Source: Calothrix sp. HK-06 | GTDB taxonomy: Bacteria; Cyanobacteriota; Cyanobacteriia; Cyanobacteriales; Nostocaceae | Direction of reading: 5' to 3' | Length of the DNA stretch: 64,000 bases | NCBI RefSeq assembly: GCF_001904745.1 | Contig: NZ_MRCD01000026.1 | Span: forward strand, 1-64,000 | In this document: piece after piece, positions 1 to 8,717 of the stretch | How positions within the stretch are numbered: the stretch's first letter is position 1 | How the letters are laid out: every line of letters starts with the position of its first letter | Notes under the pieces: model-generated | Database searches by the model: none | Seen by the model: the letters and a program-made list of their open reading frames with translations, nothing else | Told to the model about the DNA's origin: nothing | Made by a program: the position numbers and the translations under genes

Positions 1-3000
1 AAAAGTCATATTTTCAACTTTGCCTTGATACGTTTTAAATTCTACTAATTGCTTTCCGGAATCAGTATCCCAAATTCTAACAGTGCCATCATCTCCAGAG
101 GTGGCAAGTTGTTTATTTTTATAACCAAAATTAAGCGTGTTGACCCTGCCTTTATGCCCTTCAAGTATTTGCAAAATTTCACCTTTGCTGCTCCATAACT
201 TAACGAGACCATTATTATCACCTGTGGCAATAATTTTATCATCTGAGCTAAATCGAAAGTTTTTGATGTTTTCATCAGGCAGCAGTAATGGATGCATAGA
301 TTCACTATTAAGATTCCATAGCTTTACTGTGCCATCTTTTCCAAGAGTACCGATTACTTTTGTATTGTGATACTCTCCAAAATTAATACTCGTGATTCCA
401 TCTTGTTCGGTGTGAATTGGTTTTTTAAATGATTTAATTTCAAGTTTATTATCAATTTGCCAAATTTTAAGCCAATCGTCTTTTCCACCTGTAGCAATCA
501 ATCTTCCATCTGGACTAAAACGGACGCTCTGAATAGTACTTTCAGCATCAAACTCTTTTAAATATTTTCCCTCTCGATTCCACAAAATTACTTTACCATC
601 CTCAAAAGAAGTGGCAATTAATTTACCATCTTTGTTAAAGCGGATACTAGAAACAGCACTACTTTGGCGCCGTGTTAGTTTAGTTAGTGGCTTCTCTTGA
701 AGGTTCCACAACCTGATGGTACTATCCTCTTTTCCAACTGTAGCAAGTATTCTTTCATCGTTTGGATTAAAACGAATACTTTCAATACTGCCCTGATGCG
801 CTCTAAATTCTTTCAAAAGCTCGCCATTTAAGTTCCACGTTTTAAGTGTTCCGTCTTGACCAGATGTAACTAATTTTTTATCACCTTTGCTAAAACGAAC
901 AGTTTCAGTACTGCCTTGATTAGCTCTAAACTTAACTTTTTCTTGTCCTAATAAATCCCAAAGTCTAACTGTACCATCTTCTCCTGCTGTCGCTATTGAA
1001 GTAGCACTATTACTAAATTGCACACTGTTAACAGAACCTTGATGACCTTTAAATTCTGCCAACAACGCTCCATTTAAATCCCATAGTTTAGCTGTACCAT
1101 CCTCACTTGATGTTACAAGTTGTTGACCATCGCTACTAACGCTAAGGCTTTTGATACTCTTGTTATGAGCCTGGAATTCTTTTTCTTGGCGCCCTAATAA
1201 ATTCCAAAGTCTGATGGTACCATCATCTCCAGATGTAACAATTAGTTTTCCGTCTGGAGTAAAACGAACATGGTTAACACTACCCTGATGACCTTTAAAT
1301 ATTGCTAGCAGTTTCCTTTCTCCTGCTAAATACTTTTTGGCATCCCACAATTTTGCCGTACCATCGCTTCCTGCTGTCGCAATATACTTCTCATCTAAGC
1401 TAAAACGAACACTTTTAACGGCATTATTTTCGTGAGCTTTAAATTCTTCAGGTAAATTTTTTCCAGATAAATCCCATAGTTTTATAGTACCGTCCTTTCC
1501 ACCTGTAGCGAGTGTTTTACCATCTTTATCAAAACTGACGCTGTTAATACCATCTTGATAAGTTTCAATTTGGTTTGTTTGGTTAATACTATCTAGAATT
1601 GTTTGCAGAACAAGTAGTGGACTAACTGCTAAATATTTTTCTGTTGAGCGACTATTTGTAATAAAGCTTAATGGCTCTTTGATTAAATCTTGCAGTTCTT
1701 GCCCGGTTTGCATTGCTGCTAATAAAGCTTCTATCTGTACAAATTCAAACTGTTGCAAAGCTGTGTAACCTGCCCGCTCAAGTTTTGTTGCTTTAGCTTC
1801 TTGCTGTTGCCATACTGTTCCCCATGCCAAGCTTAATGCTAAAAATAGTCCAAAAACTAATCCAGCAATAATACTTCTTCTTTGATATTTCTCCTTCTGT
1901 TGTTGTCCTATACTTTTCTTAATAAATAGCTGCTGCGGTTTACTAATTTCTGCACTACGTTTATGTAAGTAGTCTTCTGCTGCTGCTAAAGGCGCCCCCC
2001 TTAATAAAGCTCCATTATCCTGTTTACTATCTATCCATTGCTGCAACGCCAGTTTTAAGCCTTCTTGCCAAGTGCGAAACTTACGGTTCTCGTGCATCCA
2101 ACCACTCAGGCGCCCCCAATGTTGAATTAATGCTTCATGCACAAGTTCCACAGTTTCTTCAAAAGTTGACTCATTTCTATTGGTTACAACCAAACGTTCG
2201 GATGCTAAATATATAATCAAATCCCAATTTCCATCTAATACATCCTCGCGCGTTGCTAACTTGCGGGTATCTTCTGTTCCTTCTCCAGGTTGCACCAACT
2301 GAATAAAAATCTGTTGCGCTTTTTTTTGTTGTTCCTCGTTCAAACAAGTGTAAACAGCTTCAGCATAATTAGCCAGCGCTTGCTCAACTCCTCCGATTTT
2401 TTGATATGCTTGATACGTCAAACGTCCTGATTGTTGCTGCTTCCATAGTTGAGTCAGTGTAAACTCTAATAATGGTAGGCGCCCTTCTCCGTCTTGAATA
2501 TGATTAATTATTGTTTGGCATAAACCTGGCTCGAACTCAAAGCCTAACTTAGTTGCAGGTAATGTGATAGCGCGCTTTAATTCTTCAGTATTCATCCGTA
2601 CAACTAGTTCTTGCTGATACTCTTTGAGTACTTTACCAAATGGTTCATAGTCAAGTAATTTACTCAAAAAGTCTATGCGTAGAGTCAGTACTACTGTATA
2701 AAGTGATGAATTATTTATTGCATCTAATAAAGTATCTAGAAAGATTTTGCGTTCAAATGTATCTGTGCAGAGAGTGAAAATTTCTTCAAATTGGTCTATA
2801 ACGAGTAAAAGTCGATGGTTAGATGAAGCGTTATTATGTTCTAATGCCTGCGTTAAAGAGTTTAAAGGATTTTTGAGAGGACGGAACGATATTATTTGCC
2901 AGTTATTTACATTACAAGAGCGTAGCTGAGGAATTAAACCAGCAAATACTAGTGACGACTTACCACTACCAGAGGCGCCGACAACAGCAACTAATGGTTT

Positions 3001-4191
3001 ACTATTAACAGCAGCTACTAAATCAGATGTAGCTTCTTCTCTACCAAAAAAGTATTGAGCATTTTTTTCGCTAAATGCAGCTAACCCTTGGTAAGGGCAA
3101 AACGAAATTATACCTAAACTTTGCCAGGTTGGTGGTGTTTCTGTTTGATTTTGGATAATTACAGGTAGCCAACTTGCACAAGGAAATTTTTGCTCTTGTT
3201 TCCGTAATAGTTGACGTGCGTTTTTTACAGAAGCATACAACGACTTCCCGCTTGTGAAATGTAATAAAAAAGATTTTAAAAAAATTTGTGCCACTTTATC
3301 AGGAACGGGTTCACGCATAACAATTACTTGGGGAATATGTAATTGTTCTAACTCGTAAGCAATACCTAAGCCATCACAAGAATTAAAAAATGCTATTTGT
3401 AATCGCTTTTTAATCGCAACTTGTAAAGCATTATTTAGTTCTCCCATCGTCAAACTGTCGTAACTATTTATAAAAATCCGGCCACTCATAGTTCCCTGGT
3501 TATGAGTCTGCGAATGTCCAGAGAAAAAGAGAATATCCCAACCAATATCATCTTGCAGTTGGTGTATTAAATCGTGACGCGAAGGCTGTTTAAGTAAAAC
3601 AATTTCTGCCTCACCGCAATATTTTTCCAATTCAGCTTTATCAGCATCAACATTTATTCCCGTAGTATCACCCAGAATAATCAAAATTCTAATTTTTTCT
3701 CGTAATGGTCGTTCACCCCGTTTCGCATTTGGCGAACTCAAAGCCACTTCTGCTTGTGTATACTTATTTATGGCGCCCCACAAATGCCAAGGTAGTTGAC
3801 GCAGTTCATGACAAGAGCTACAAATTATAACTCTAACTTCATCGTGATTTTGCAGATTAAATTCTTTCAGACAAGTAATAATAGGGCTAAAATCTTCTGA
3901 ATTTAACCAGTAATTAAAATTCTTTAATAAACTCTGTGATTTGGTTTTAAAGTCTTTATTAAGCGATTCAATATTTACGCTTCTACTATTAATCGCTTTA
4001 ATCCTAAAATCACTATACTGACCCTGATAGATAGTTTGCCAATCTAAGAGCAAAGATTTTAGAGTCATATTTGCAGGTAATTTAGCTGTAACCGTGCGAT
4101 AAGCTCGTTCTGCTTCATTGGCAATTTCTAAATTTACATTAAATCCACTATCGAAATCACCACTGAACTTAATAAGTATTAATTTCTGCAT
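1..4191 (-). CDS. CHAT peptidase - nSTAND ATPase - WD40 repeat protein (C-terminus beyond window)
   Basis: The minus strand is open from about 4239 to the left edge, so the 3' end lies outside. Domains in order: a CHAT caspase-like domain with a catalytic His in FFSGHS (about 3510-3530) and Cys in NSCDG (about 3370-3385); an nSTAND/AAA NTPase with Walker A GASGSGKSS (about 2955-2985) and Walker B LLLVIDQFEE; a helical linker; one transmembrane helix (about 1845-1905); then at least 12 WD40 repeats ending in DGTxxLWD-type motifs, with a thirteenth started at the edge. I chose ATG 4191 (MQKLILIKF), which begins at the conserved strand of these proteins; ATG 4239 is in frame and would add 16 residues. 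Neither has a clear ribosome binding site. The family is thought to work as a signal-sensing STAND switch coupled to proteolysis, possibly in cell death or defence; that role is inferred from architecture only. Confidence 0.93.
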   Translation of the reverse strand, partial: MQKLILIKFSGDFDSGFNVNLEIANEAERAYRTVTAKLPANMTLKSLLLDWQTIYQGQYSDFRIKAINSRSVNIESLNKDFKTKSQSLLKNFNYWLNSEDFSPIITCLKEFNLQNHDEVRVIICSSCHELRQLPWHLWGAINKYTQAEVALSSPNAKRGERPLREKIRILIILGDTTGINVDADKAELEKYCGEAEIVLLKQPSRHDLIHQLQDDIGWDILFFSGHSQTHNQGTMSGRIFINSYDSLTMGELNNALQVAIKKRLQIAFFNSCDGLGIAYELEQLHIPQVIVMREPVPDKVAQIFLKSFLLHFTSGKSLYASVKNARQLLRKQEQKFPCASWLPVIIQNQTETPPTWQSLGIISFCPYQGLAAFSEKNAQYFFGREEATSDLVAAVNSKPLVAVVGASGSGKSSLVFAGLIPQLRSCNVNNWQIISFRPLKNPLNSLTQALEHNNASSNHRLLLVIDQFEEIFTLCTDTFERKIFLDTLLDAINNSSLYTVVLTLRIDFLSKLLDYEPFGKVLKEYQQELVVRMNTEELKRAITLPATKLGFEFEPGLCQTIINHIQDGEGRLPLLEFTLTQLWKQQQSGRLTYQAYQKIGGVEQALANYAEAVYTCLNEEQQKKAQQIFIQLVQPGEGTEDTRKLATREDVLDGNWDLIIYLASERLVVTNRNESTFEETVELVHEALIQHWGRLSGWMHENRKFRTWQEGLKLALQQWIDSKQDNGALLRGAPLAAAEDYLHKRSAEISKPQQLFIKKSIGQQQKEKYQRRSIIAGLVFGLFLALSLAWGTVWQQQEAKATKLERAGYTALQQFEFVQIEALLAAMQTGQELQDLIKEPLSFITNSRSTEKYLAVSPLLVLQTILDSINQTNQIETYQDGINSVSFDKDGKTLATGGKDGTIKLWDLSGKNLPEEFKAHENNAVKSVRFSLDEKYIATAGSDGTAKLWDAKKYLAGERKLLAIFKGHQGSVNHVRFTPDGKLIVTSGDDGTIRLWNLLGRQEKEFQAHNKSIKSLSVSSDGQQLVTSSEDGTAKLWDLNGALLAEFKGHQGSVNSVQFSNSATSIATAGEDGTVRLWDLLGQEKVKFRANQGSTETVRFSKGDKKLVTSGQDGTLKTWNLNGELLKEFRAHQGSIESIRFNPNDERILATVGKEDSTIRLWNLQEKPLTKLTRRQSSAVSSIRFNKDGKLIATSFEDGKVILWNREGKYLKEFDAESTIQSVRFSPDGRLIATGGKDDWLKIWQIDNKLEIKSFKKPIHTEQDGITSINFGEYHNTKVIGTLGKDGTVKLWNLNSESMHPLLLPDENIKNFRFSSDDKIIATGDNNGLVKLWSSKGEILQILEGHKGRVNTLNFGYKNKQLATSGDDGTVRIWDTDSGKQLVEFKTYQGKVENMTF

Positions 4192-4239
4192 AGGCAATAC
4201 CAAATTTGTAATATTATCATCCCAAAGATAGATTGACAT

Positions 4240-4777
4240 AAAATGCTAATCTGTATAGGCGCCGGATTAACCTAATAACCCTAAACTCTAATACAAATTT
4301 AATTACAGCTTTTATGCAAAATGGAAAAAATCCCCCTTTAATACAGCTTTTTAAGGGTAGTACTTCATGTGGCGCCGCCAGTTGCTTGACCCTACACGGT
4401 AGCCAAGTGCCCAAGTAATTGATTTATTATTTTCGATGATGTCCTATTAGTAACTGTTGTAAGAGTTGGGCATCGTAGAAAAGTTTATCGTGACGAGTGA
4501 GTTTTATACCCATATAAACATATATATGGCTACATTTACTTGATAGAAAGTGTGGCGCCGATAACTCTCTACAATGTATACTTCATAAGAGTTTATGCGT
4601 CTCTACAGGATTTCTCTCTGTGTACTCTGTATCTCTGTGGTCAAAATTATAACAATACACAGGCTTTCCGGCCTGTGCTACATGAAATGCTCAGGATATT
4701 TACTGTATTAGGTTGAGGGAACCTTAATTGAATGCTACCTTCTTTGTTGTGAGTGAGAAGCAACAACTAGGGGTTAT
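4240..4777. other. Intergenic stretch with dispersed repeats, no gene seen
   Basis: No convincing coding frame. It holds three GGCGCC palindromes, a CACAGGC/GCCTGTG hairpin at 4658-4677 and fragments of the CTCTGTG-type dispersed repeat around 4612-4640. The last ~60 bases presumably carry the promoter of the following oxidoreductase; no clear -10/-35 pair stands out. Confidence 0.6.
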
Positions 4778-6811
4778 ATGAATTGTATCAAAACTGTATC
4801 GCAGTTATCACTTGTTTGTTTGACGCTTGTTTCCAATATACTGGCGCCGTTCTCAAGTATAGCGGTGCCGTCTCGCAACCCAGATAGAACGGTAAACTGT
4901 GATATTTTGGTAGCTGGTGGGGGACTTTCGGGAGCGGCAACAGCATATGAGGGGTTGCTATTGGGGAAAACAGTATGTTTAACCGAAATTACCGACTGGT
5001 TGGGAGGACAAATTTCTTCGCAGGGTACCTCAGCGTTAGATGAACGTCCTACGCAACGAGCTAAACAATTTTACTCGCGTGGTTATTTAGATTTACGTAA
5101 TCGAATCGAAAAACGTTACAAAGGAGACCTTAACCCTGGTGACTGCTGGGTAAGTGATTCGTGTTTTTTACCCAAAGACGGACATGAACTTTTAACGGCA
5201 ATGCTTAAAGATGCCGCATCGCGTGGTGGAGGTAAGCTGGAATGGTTTCCGAATACGGTAATTAAAGAGTTAGAAAAGAGTGCAGATGGCAAAATTATTG
5301 ATAGTGTTTATGCTATTCAACACCAACCTATCAAAGGCGCCTCACCTATAAATACATTACGACTATCGCAAGTAATTGAAGACGCATATAGGTACGAAAA
5401 CTCGACAAACTTTACCAAAACTATTATTCGTTTCAACCCCAAACAAACCAAAATAGCGAATAATGCTCCTAAATGGTACGTTGTAGACACCACCGAAACT
5501 GGAGAACTAATTGGTCTTGCTGATGTTCCTTACCGTTTAGGTATTGACCCCCTATCTTATTTAGAACCTTCGTCTTCGAGTACCACCAACGACCAATACT
5601 GTACTCAAGGGTTTACTTATACGTTTGCGATGGAGTCAACTAAAGATGCACAACCGCAAACTAAACCAAGCTACTACGAGCAATATGCACCATACTTTAG
5701 CTACGAATTAAAGCGACTAGCTGATTTTGACTTGGTGTTTACATATCGTCGTATTTGGAGTCCTGGGCAAGGAAAAGAAAAAACTTTTGGTGGTGTCAAA
5801 TTTACAACTCCAACACCCAACGATATTTCGATGCAAAACTGGACTTGGGGTAATGACTACCGTCCAGGTACCGCACAAGATAATTTAATTTATACAAAGT
5901 CACAGCTACAAGCAACTGGACAGCTTAACCCAGGTGGTTGGATGGGTGGACTGCGAACTGAGTCATTGAGTAAAGCTGAAGAAAAGGCTTTTTCTTATTA
6001 TTACTGGTTAGTAGCGGGTACTACTGACTCTCAACTTGGTGATGGAGTCAAAGTGCCAGTACCTAATAATCGCTTTTTGTCAGGGTTTAATGCGCCAATG
6101 GGAACAGCGCACGGTTTATCGAAATATCCTTACATGCGTGAAGGACGGCGAATTATTGGGCGCCCTTCTTGGGGACAACCCGAAGGTTTTACAATTGCGG
6201 AAATAGATATATCGCGTCGCGACTATAGTGAAGAATACTATCGTAATACCTTACCTGCTGACATGTACCGCAGGTTACGCGCGGCACTTGCTGGTTTAGA
6301 AGCAGCATCGGTACTATCTGGAAAAGTTGACCCAAATAAAGCCATGCGACGAACTCGTTCTACGGTATTCCCTGACTCTATAGGTATAGGACATTACGCC
6401 ATAGACTTTCACCCATGTATGGAAAAAAGTCCACCAGAAGCACCGGGCAACCGCGAACGTCCTGGAGAAAGACGAGGCGCCGGACAGGCATATCCGTTCC
6501 AAATAGCACTGCGGGCAATGATACCTCAAAAAATCGATAACTTAATAGTCGGTGGTAAAAGTATTGCTACAAGCCATATAGCTGCTGCTGCATATAGAGT
6601 ACACTCATTTGAATGGTCAGCAGGCGCAGCAGCAGGTACAGTTGCAGCATTTTCCTTAAAAAATGGAATAGCACCATATCAAATGGTCGATGACTTACCA
6701 AGAGCAGAACCACAATTATTAAACCTGCAACAGATGTTAAAGCGAAACGGGAACCCCACCGCTTTCCCCGACACATCTATATTTAACCAAAACTGGCAAG
6801 ACTGGAAATAA
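4778..6811 (+). CDS. Exported FAD-dependent oxidoreductase
   Basis: 677 aa. An N-terminal signal peptide (about residues 1-30) is followed by a Rossmann dinucleotide-binding motif CDILVAGGGLSGAATAYEG (about 42-60) and a second family motif, GWLGGQ-like (DWLGGQ), which place it in the FAD_oxidored family (FAD-dependent oxidoreductases related to fumarate reductase flavoproteins). The C-terminal IDNLIVGGKSIATSHIAAAAYR is the second FAD-contacting segment with the conserved GGKS/S-H-A. The length is usual for the cyanobacterial members. Substrate unknown; the signal peptide suggests a periplasmic or thylakoid-lumen location. It stands alone, preceded by a long gap and followed by a CTTGTGG-type hairpin repeat at about 6815-6840. 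Confidence 0.88.
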   Translation: MNCIKTVSQLSLVCLTLVSNILAPFSSIAVPSRNPDRTVNCDILVAGGGLSGAATAYEGLLLGKTVCLTEITDWLGGQISSQGTSALDERPTQRAKQFYSRGYLDLRNRIEKRYKGDLNPGDCWVSDSCFLPKDGHELLTAMLKDAASRGGGKLEWFPNTVIKELEKSADGKIIDSVYAIQHQPIKGASPINTLRLSQVIEDAYRYENSTNFTKTIIRFNPKQTKIANNAPKWYVVDTTETGELIGLADVPYRLGIDPLSYLEPSSSSTTNDQYCTQGFTYTFAMESTKDAQPQTKPSYYEQYAPYFSYELKRLADFDLVFTYRRIWSPGQGKEKTFGGVKFTTPTPNDISMQNWTWGNDYRPGTAQDNLIYTKSQLQATGQLNPGGWMGGLRTESLSKAEEKAFSYYYWLVAGTTDSQLGDGVKVPVPNNRFLSGFNAPMGTAHGLSKYPYMREGRRIIGRPSWGQPEGFTIAEIDISRRDYSEEYYRNTLPADMYRRLRAALAGLEAASVLSGKVDPNKAMRRTRSTVFPDSIGIGHYAIDFHPCMEKSPPEAPGNRERPGERRGAGQAYPFQIALRAMIPQKIDNLIVGGKSIATSHIAAAAYRVHSFEWSAGAAAGTVAAFSLKNGIAPYQMVDDLPRAEPQLLNLQQMLKRNGNPTAFPDTSIFNQNWQDWK

Positions 6812-6947
6812 TCTCTTGTGGGATAGGCATCCTTGCCCGTCTCATAGTCCAGGAATGAACTAAACTAGTTATTTGTAGTTGTAAATTTGGAAAACACCAA
6901 AAGGCAAAATTTTACTTATGGTTACAAGACTCTTCTCGGTTTACGGC

Positions 6948-7241
6948 ATGGCGCCTGCACCTACTGTAACTCCTGAAAGGTCTAGTCAAGTCGTTAGCAA
7001 ACCTTATCCGAACTATAAAGTGATTGTTTTAAACGATGACTTTAACACCTTTCAGCATGTGGCTGAATGTTTGATGAAATATATTCCTGGTATGACTGGT
7101 GATTTGGCTTGGGACTTAACGAACCAAGTACATTACGAAGGTCTTGCCACAGTTTGGACTGGTCCCCTAGAACAAGCAGAACTATATCACCAGCAATTAC
7201 GTCGTGCTGGTTTAACAATGGCGCCCTTAGAAGCAGCTTAA
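6948..7241 (+). CDS. clpS: ATP-dependent Clp protease adaptor ClpS
   Basis: 97 aa from ATG 6948 (MAPAPTV); an in-frame ATG at 6918 would add ten residues, but the shorter form matches the usual length. The ClpS core is complete: YPNYKVIVLNDDFNTFQHV (substrate-binding strand with the NDD/T motif), then CLMKYIPGM and the HYEG motif with a conserved His. ClpS docks on the N-domain of ClpC/ClpA and delivers N-degron substrates to ClpP. The stop is only 8 bases before the next gene, so the two are almost certainly co-transcribed. Very confident on family; start moderately sure. Confidence 0.95.
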   Translation: MAPAPTVTPERSSQVVSKPYPNYKVIVLNDDFNTFQHVAECLMKYIPGMTGDLAWDLTNQVHYEGLATVWTGPLEQAELYHQQLRRAGLTMAPLEAA

Positions 7242-7249
7242 ATAAAACA

Positions 7250-7543
7250 ATGGAAAAACCCTCCCCTGGCAGACTAGTCTGGAACCACTCTACCCATATA
7301 CCGGGACTCATACCAATATTAGAACGTTTATGTAAACTTGACGGCATTGTTACCGTTACTCCGGGTGTCATTGGACGTTCTAAAGGTCACTGTCCTAGTC
7401 TGCAAATACGTATCTCAGTGCCGATACGGGGAGGTTTTAAAGCCATTGCCCGTCAAGGGAAAACCGTACAGGAAGTATTTATTTTAACCGAGTTGGAAAA
7501 AGAACAGTTAGAGAGCGCAATCGCTGTAGCAATGAGAAAGTAA
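7250..7543 (+). CDS. DUF2103 family protein (putative metal-binding)
   Basis: 97 aa from ATG 7250 (MEKPSPGRLVWNHSTH). The same frame stays open upstream to 7109 inside clpS, but the start just after the clpS stop is the natural one. Visible features are an N-terminal WNHSTHIPGL segment with two His, a basic RSKGHCP segment with a Cys and His, and a C-terminal helix. The family is annotated as a predicted metal-binding protein in cyanobacteria; the His/Cys residues fit, but the function is unknown. The tight coupling to clpS suggests a shared operon. Confidence 0.8.
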   Translation: MEKPSPGRLVWNHSTHIPGLIPILERLCKLDGIVTVTPGVIGRSKGHCPSLQIRISVPIRGGFKAIARQGKTVQEVFILTELEKEQLESAIAVAMRK

Positions 7544-7556
7544 TAGTTTCGGTTAA

Positions 7557-7880
7557 TTACTCTTCAACTTCTTCGTGGACTGCAAATCTGTGTAGTGGTA
7601 AACTTACAATGCACGAGAACGTTAAGAAATATGACAAAGCTGTTGTAATTTTTAGTGTCGTAGCTACATTTTCCCAGTCAGGAAGAACAAGCTTTTGAAT
7701 ACCGAAAGCCATGCAGTATACTAGCCAATAAGTAAAGCTCATTCTAAATAAGATTCGCTCGGTTTCTACTGCTTCGTTCCCTTCTGGCTTCACGTTCCAA
7801 AGTAGCGCTAATCCTGCGATACAAGCTAGAAAAGACAGTGCAACAACAAACTCATGGCAAAGTAAACTTGATAAACACAT
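7557..7880 (-). CDS. Small hypothetical membrane protein
   Basis: 107 aa, convergent with the clpS operon (14 bases between stops). Hydropathy by eye gives three membrane helices: about residues 10-28 (VVALSFLACIAGLALLW), 48-66 (SFTYWLVYCMAFGI) and 79-98 (TTALSYFLTFSCIVSLPL). The loop between helices 1 and 2 is acidic. No family recognised. The coding bias resembles its neighbours, so I take it as real. Confidence 0.65.
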   Translation of the reverse strand: MCLSSLLCHEFVVALSFLACIAGLALLWNVKPEGNEAVETERILFRMSFTYWLVYCMAFGIQKLVLPDWENVATTLKITTALSYFLTFSCIVSLPLHRFAVHEEVEE

Positions 7881-8054
7881 TTTTACTTATCCTAATTTTT
7901 TTGATTTTTTATCAGTCTATAGGATGATAGTTTCAAACGCCAAAAAATAGTTACAAACTGCAATATTCAGTTAAATAAGTACAAACAGAACTAATAAAAT
8001 CATGAACCATTCGTCAAGCGTATAAGAAAGATATTTACATTAATTAATAAATCA

Positions 8055-8121
8055 AAGAAACCTGGTTTCTACCCAAAATCGTCGTTTTCATTACAATTTT
8101 TCATAAAGAAACCAGGTTTCT
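8055..8121. repeat. Doublet of 17-bp near-palindromes (REPIN-like), copy 1
   Basis: AAGAAACCTGGTTTCT, then ~35 bases, then AAGAAACCAGGTTTCT. The centre base is T in the first copy and A in the second, so the second is the reverse complement of the first and the whole unit is an inverted repeat. The spacer carries an ATCGTCNTTTTCATTACA-like core that recurs in the 55758 copy. Confidence 0.85.
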
Positions 8122-8171
8122 ACGGTTTCTGTTACAATCCTTAACATTCTAACAAGGAACACGACAGAATC

Positions 8172-8660
8172 ATGACCGATATTGTTCAACCAAGTACAAA
8201 AGCACCCTTATTTTCGGCGCCAAATCAAAATGGCGAAACAGTGAGTCTAAGTGATTTTGAGGGTAAATGGCTGGTAATATACTTTTATCCAAAGGACGAC
8301 ACACCTGGTTGCACTACCGAAGCCAAAGATTTTAGTGCTTATATTGACGACTTTAGTAAGTTGGGAGCAACGATAATAGGTGTTAGTACCGACTCACAAA
8401 AGTCACACTGTAAGTTCATCGATAAACATAATTTAACCATTACTCTACTAAGCGACCCAGAACATCAAGTTGCTGATGCTTTTGGTGTATGGCGCCTTAA
8501 AAAGTTTATGGGTAAAGAATATATGGGTATCGAGCGGTCTACGTTCATAATATCTCCCGACCAGAAAATTGCTTATACTTGGACAAAAGTTAAAACCAAA
8601 GACCATGCACAAGCAGTTTTAAAGCAATTGCAGGTTTTAGAAACCGGGTTTCTTGGTTGA
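8172..8660 (+). CDS. bcp: Peroxiredoxin, Bcp/PrxQ type
   Basis: 162 aa thioredoxin-dependent thiol peroxidase. The active-site segment FYPKDDTPGCTTEAKDF gives the peroxidatic Cys47 with the conserved P-T-x-x-C framing (here TPGC). The Cys five residues later found in E. coli Bcp is absent (Lys here); instead Cys80 sits in the next helix (KSHCKF), as in the PrxQ group that forms a Cys47-Cys83-type disulfide. It reduces H2O2 and organic peroxides. Oddity: the last codons (ETGFLG) are encoded by the first half of a GAAACCGGGTTTC repeat, so the repeat inserted at or over the original 3' end. Confidence 0.93.
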   Translation: MTDIVQPSTKAPLFSAPNQNGETVSLSDFEGKWLVIYFYPKDDTPGCTTEAKDFSAYIDDFSKLGATIIGVSTDSQKSHCKFIDKHNLTITLLSDPEHQVADAFGVWRLKKFMGKEYMGIERSTFIISPDQKIAYTWTKVKTKDHAQAVLKQLQVLETGFLG

Positions 8661-8710
8661 TAGCCTGTAATAAAAACAACGATTTATTTTGCTGAAAAAC
8701 CCGGTTTCTT
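8639..8710. repeat. REPIN-like doublet, copy 2 (overlaps peroxiredoxin 3' end)
   Basis: AGAAACCGGGTTTCTT at 8639-8654 and AAAAACCCGGTTTCTT at 8695-8710, centre bases G and C (reverse complements). The spacer (TGTAATAAAAACAACGATTT) looks like the reverse complement of the copy-1 spacer, so this copy lies in the opposite orientation. The first arm codes for the end of the peroxiredoxin; the second lies just before the aldehyde dehydrogenase start. Confidence 0.85.
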
Positions 8711-8717
8711 GTCTTTA

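Noticed and set aside
7109-7249. Upstream extension of the DUF2103 gene
   Set aside because: It lies inside clpS in another frame; the ATG at 7250, right after the clpS stop, is the natural start.
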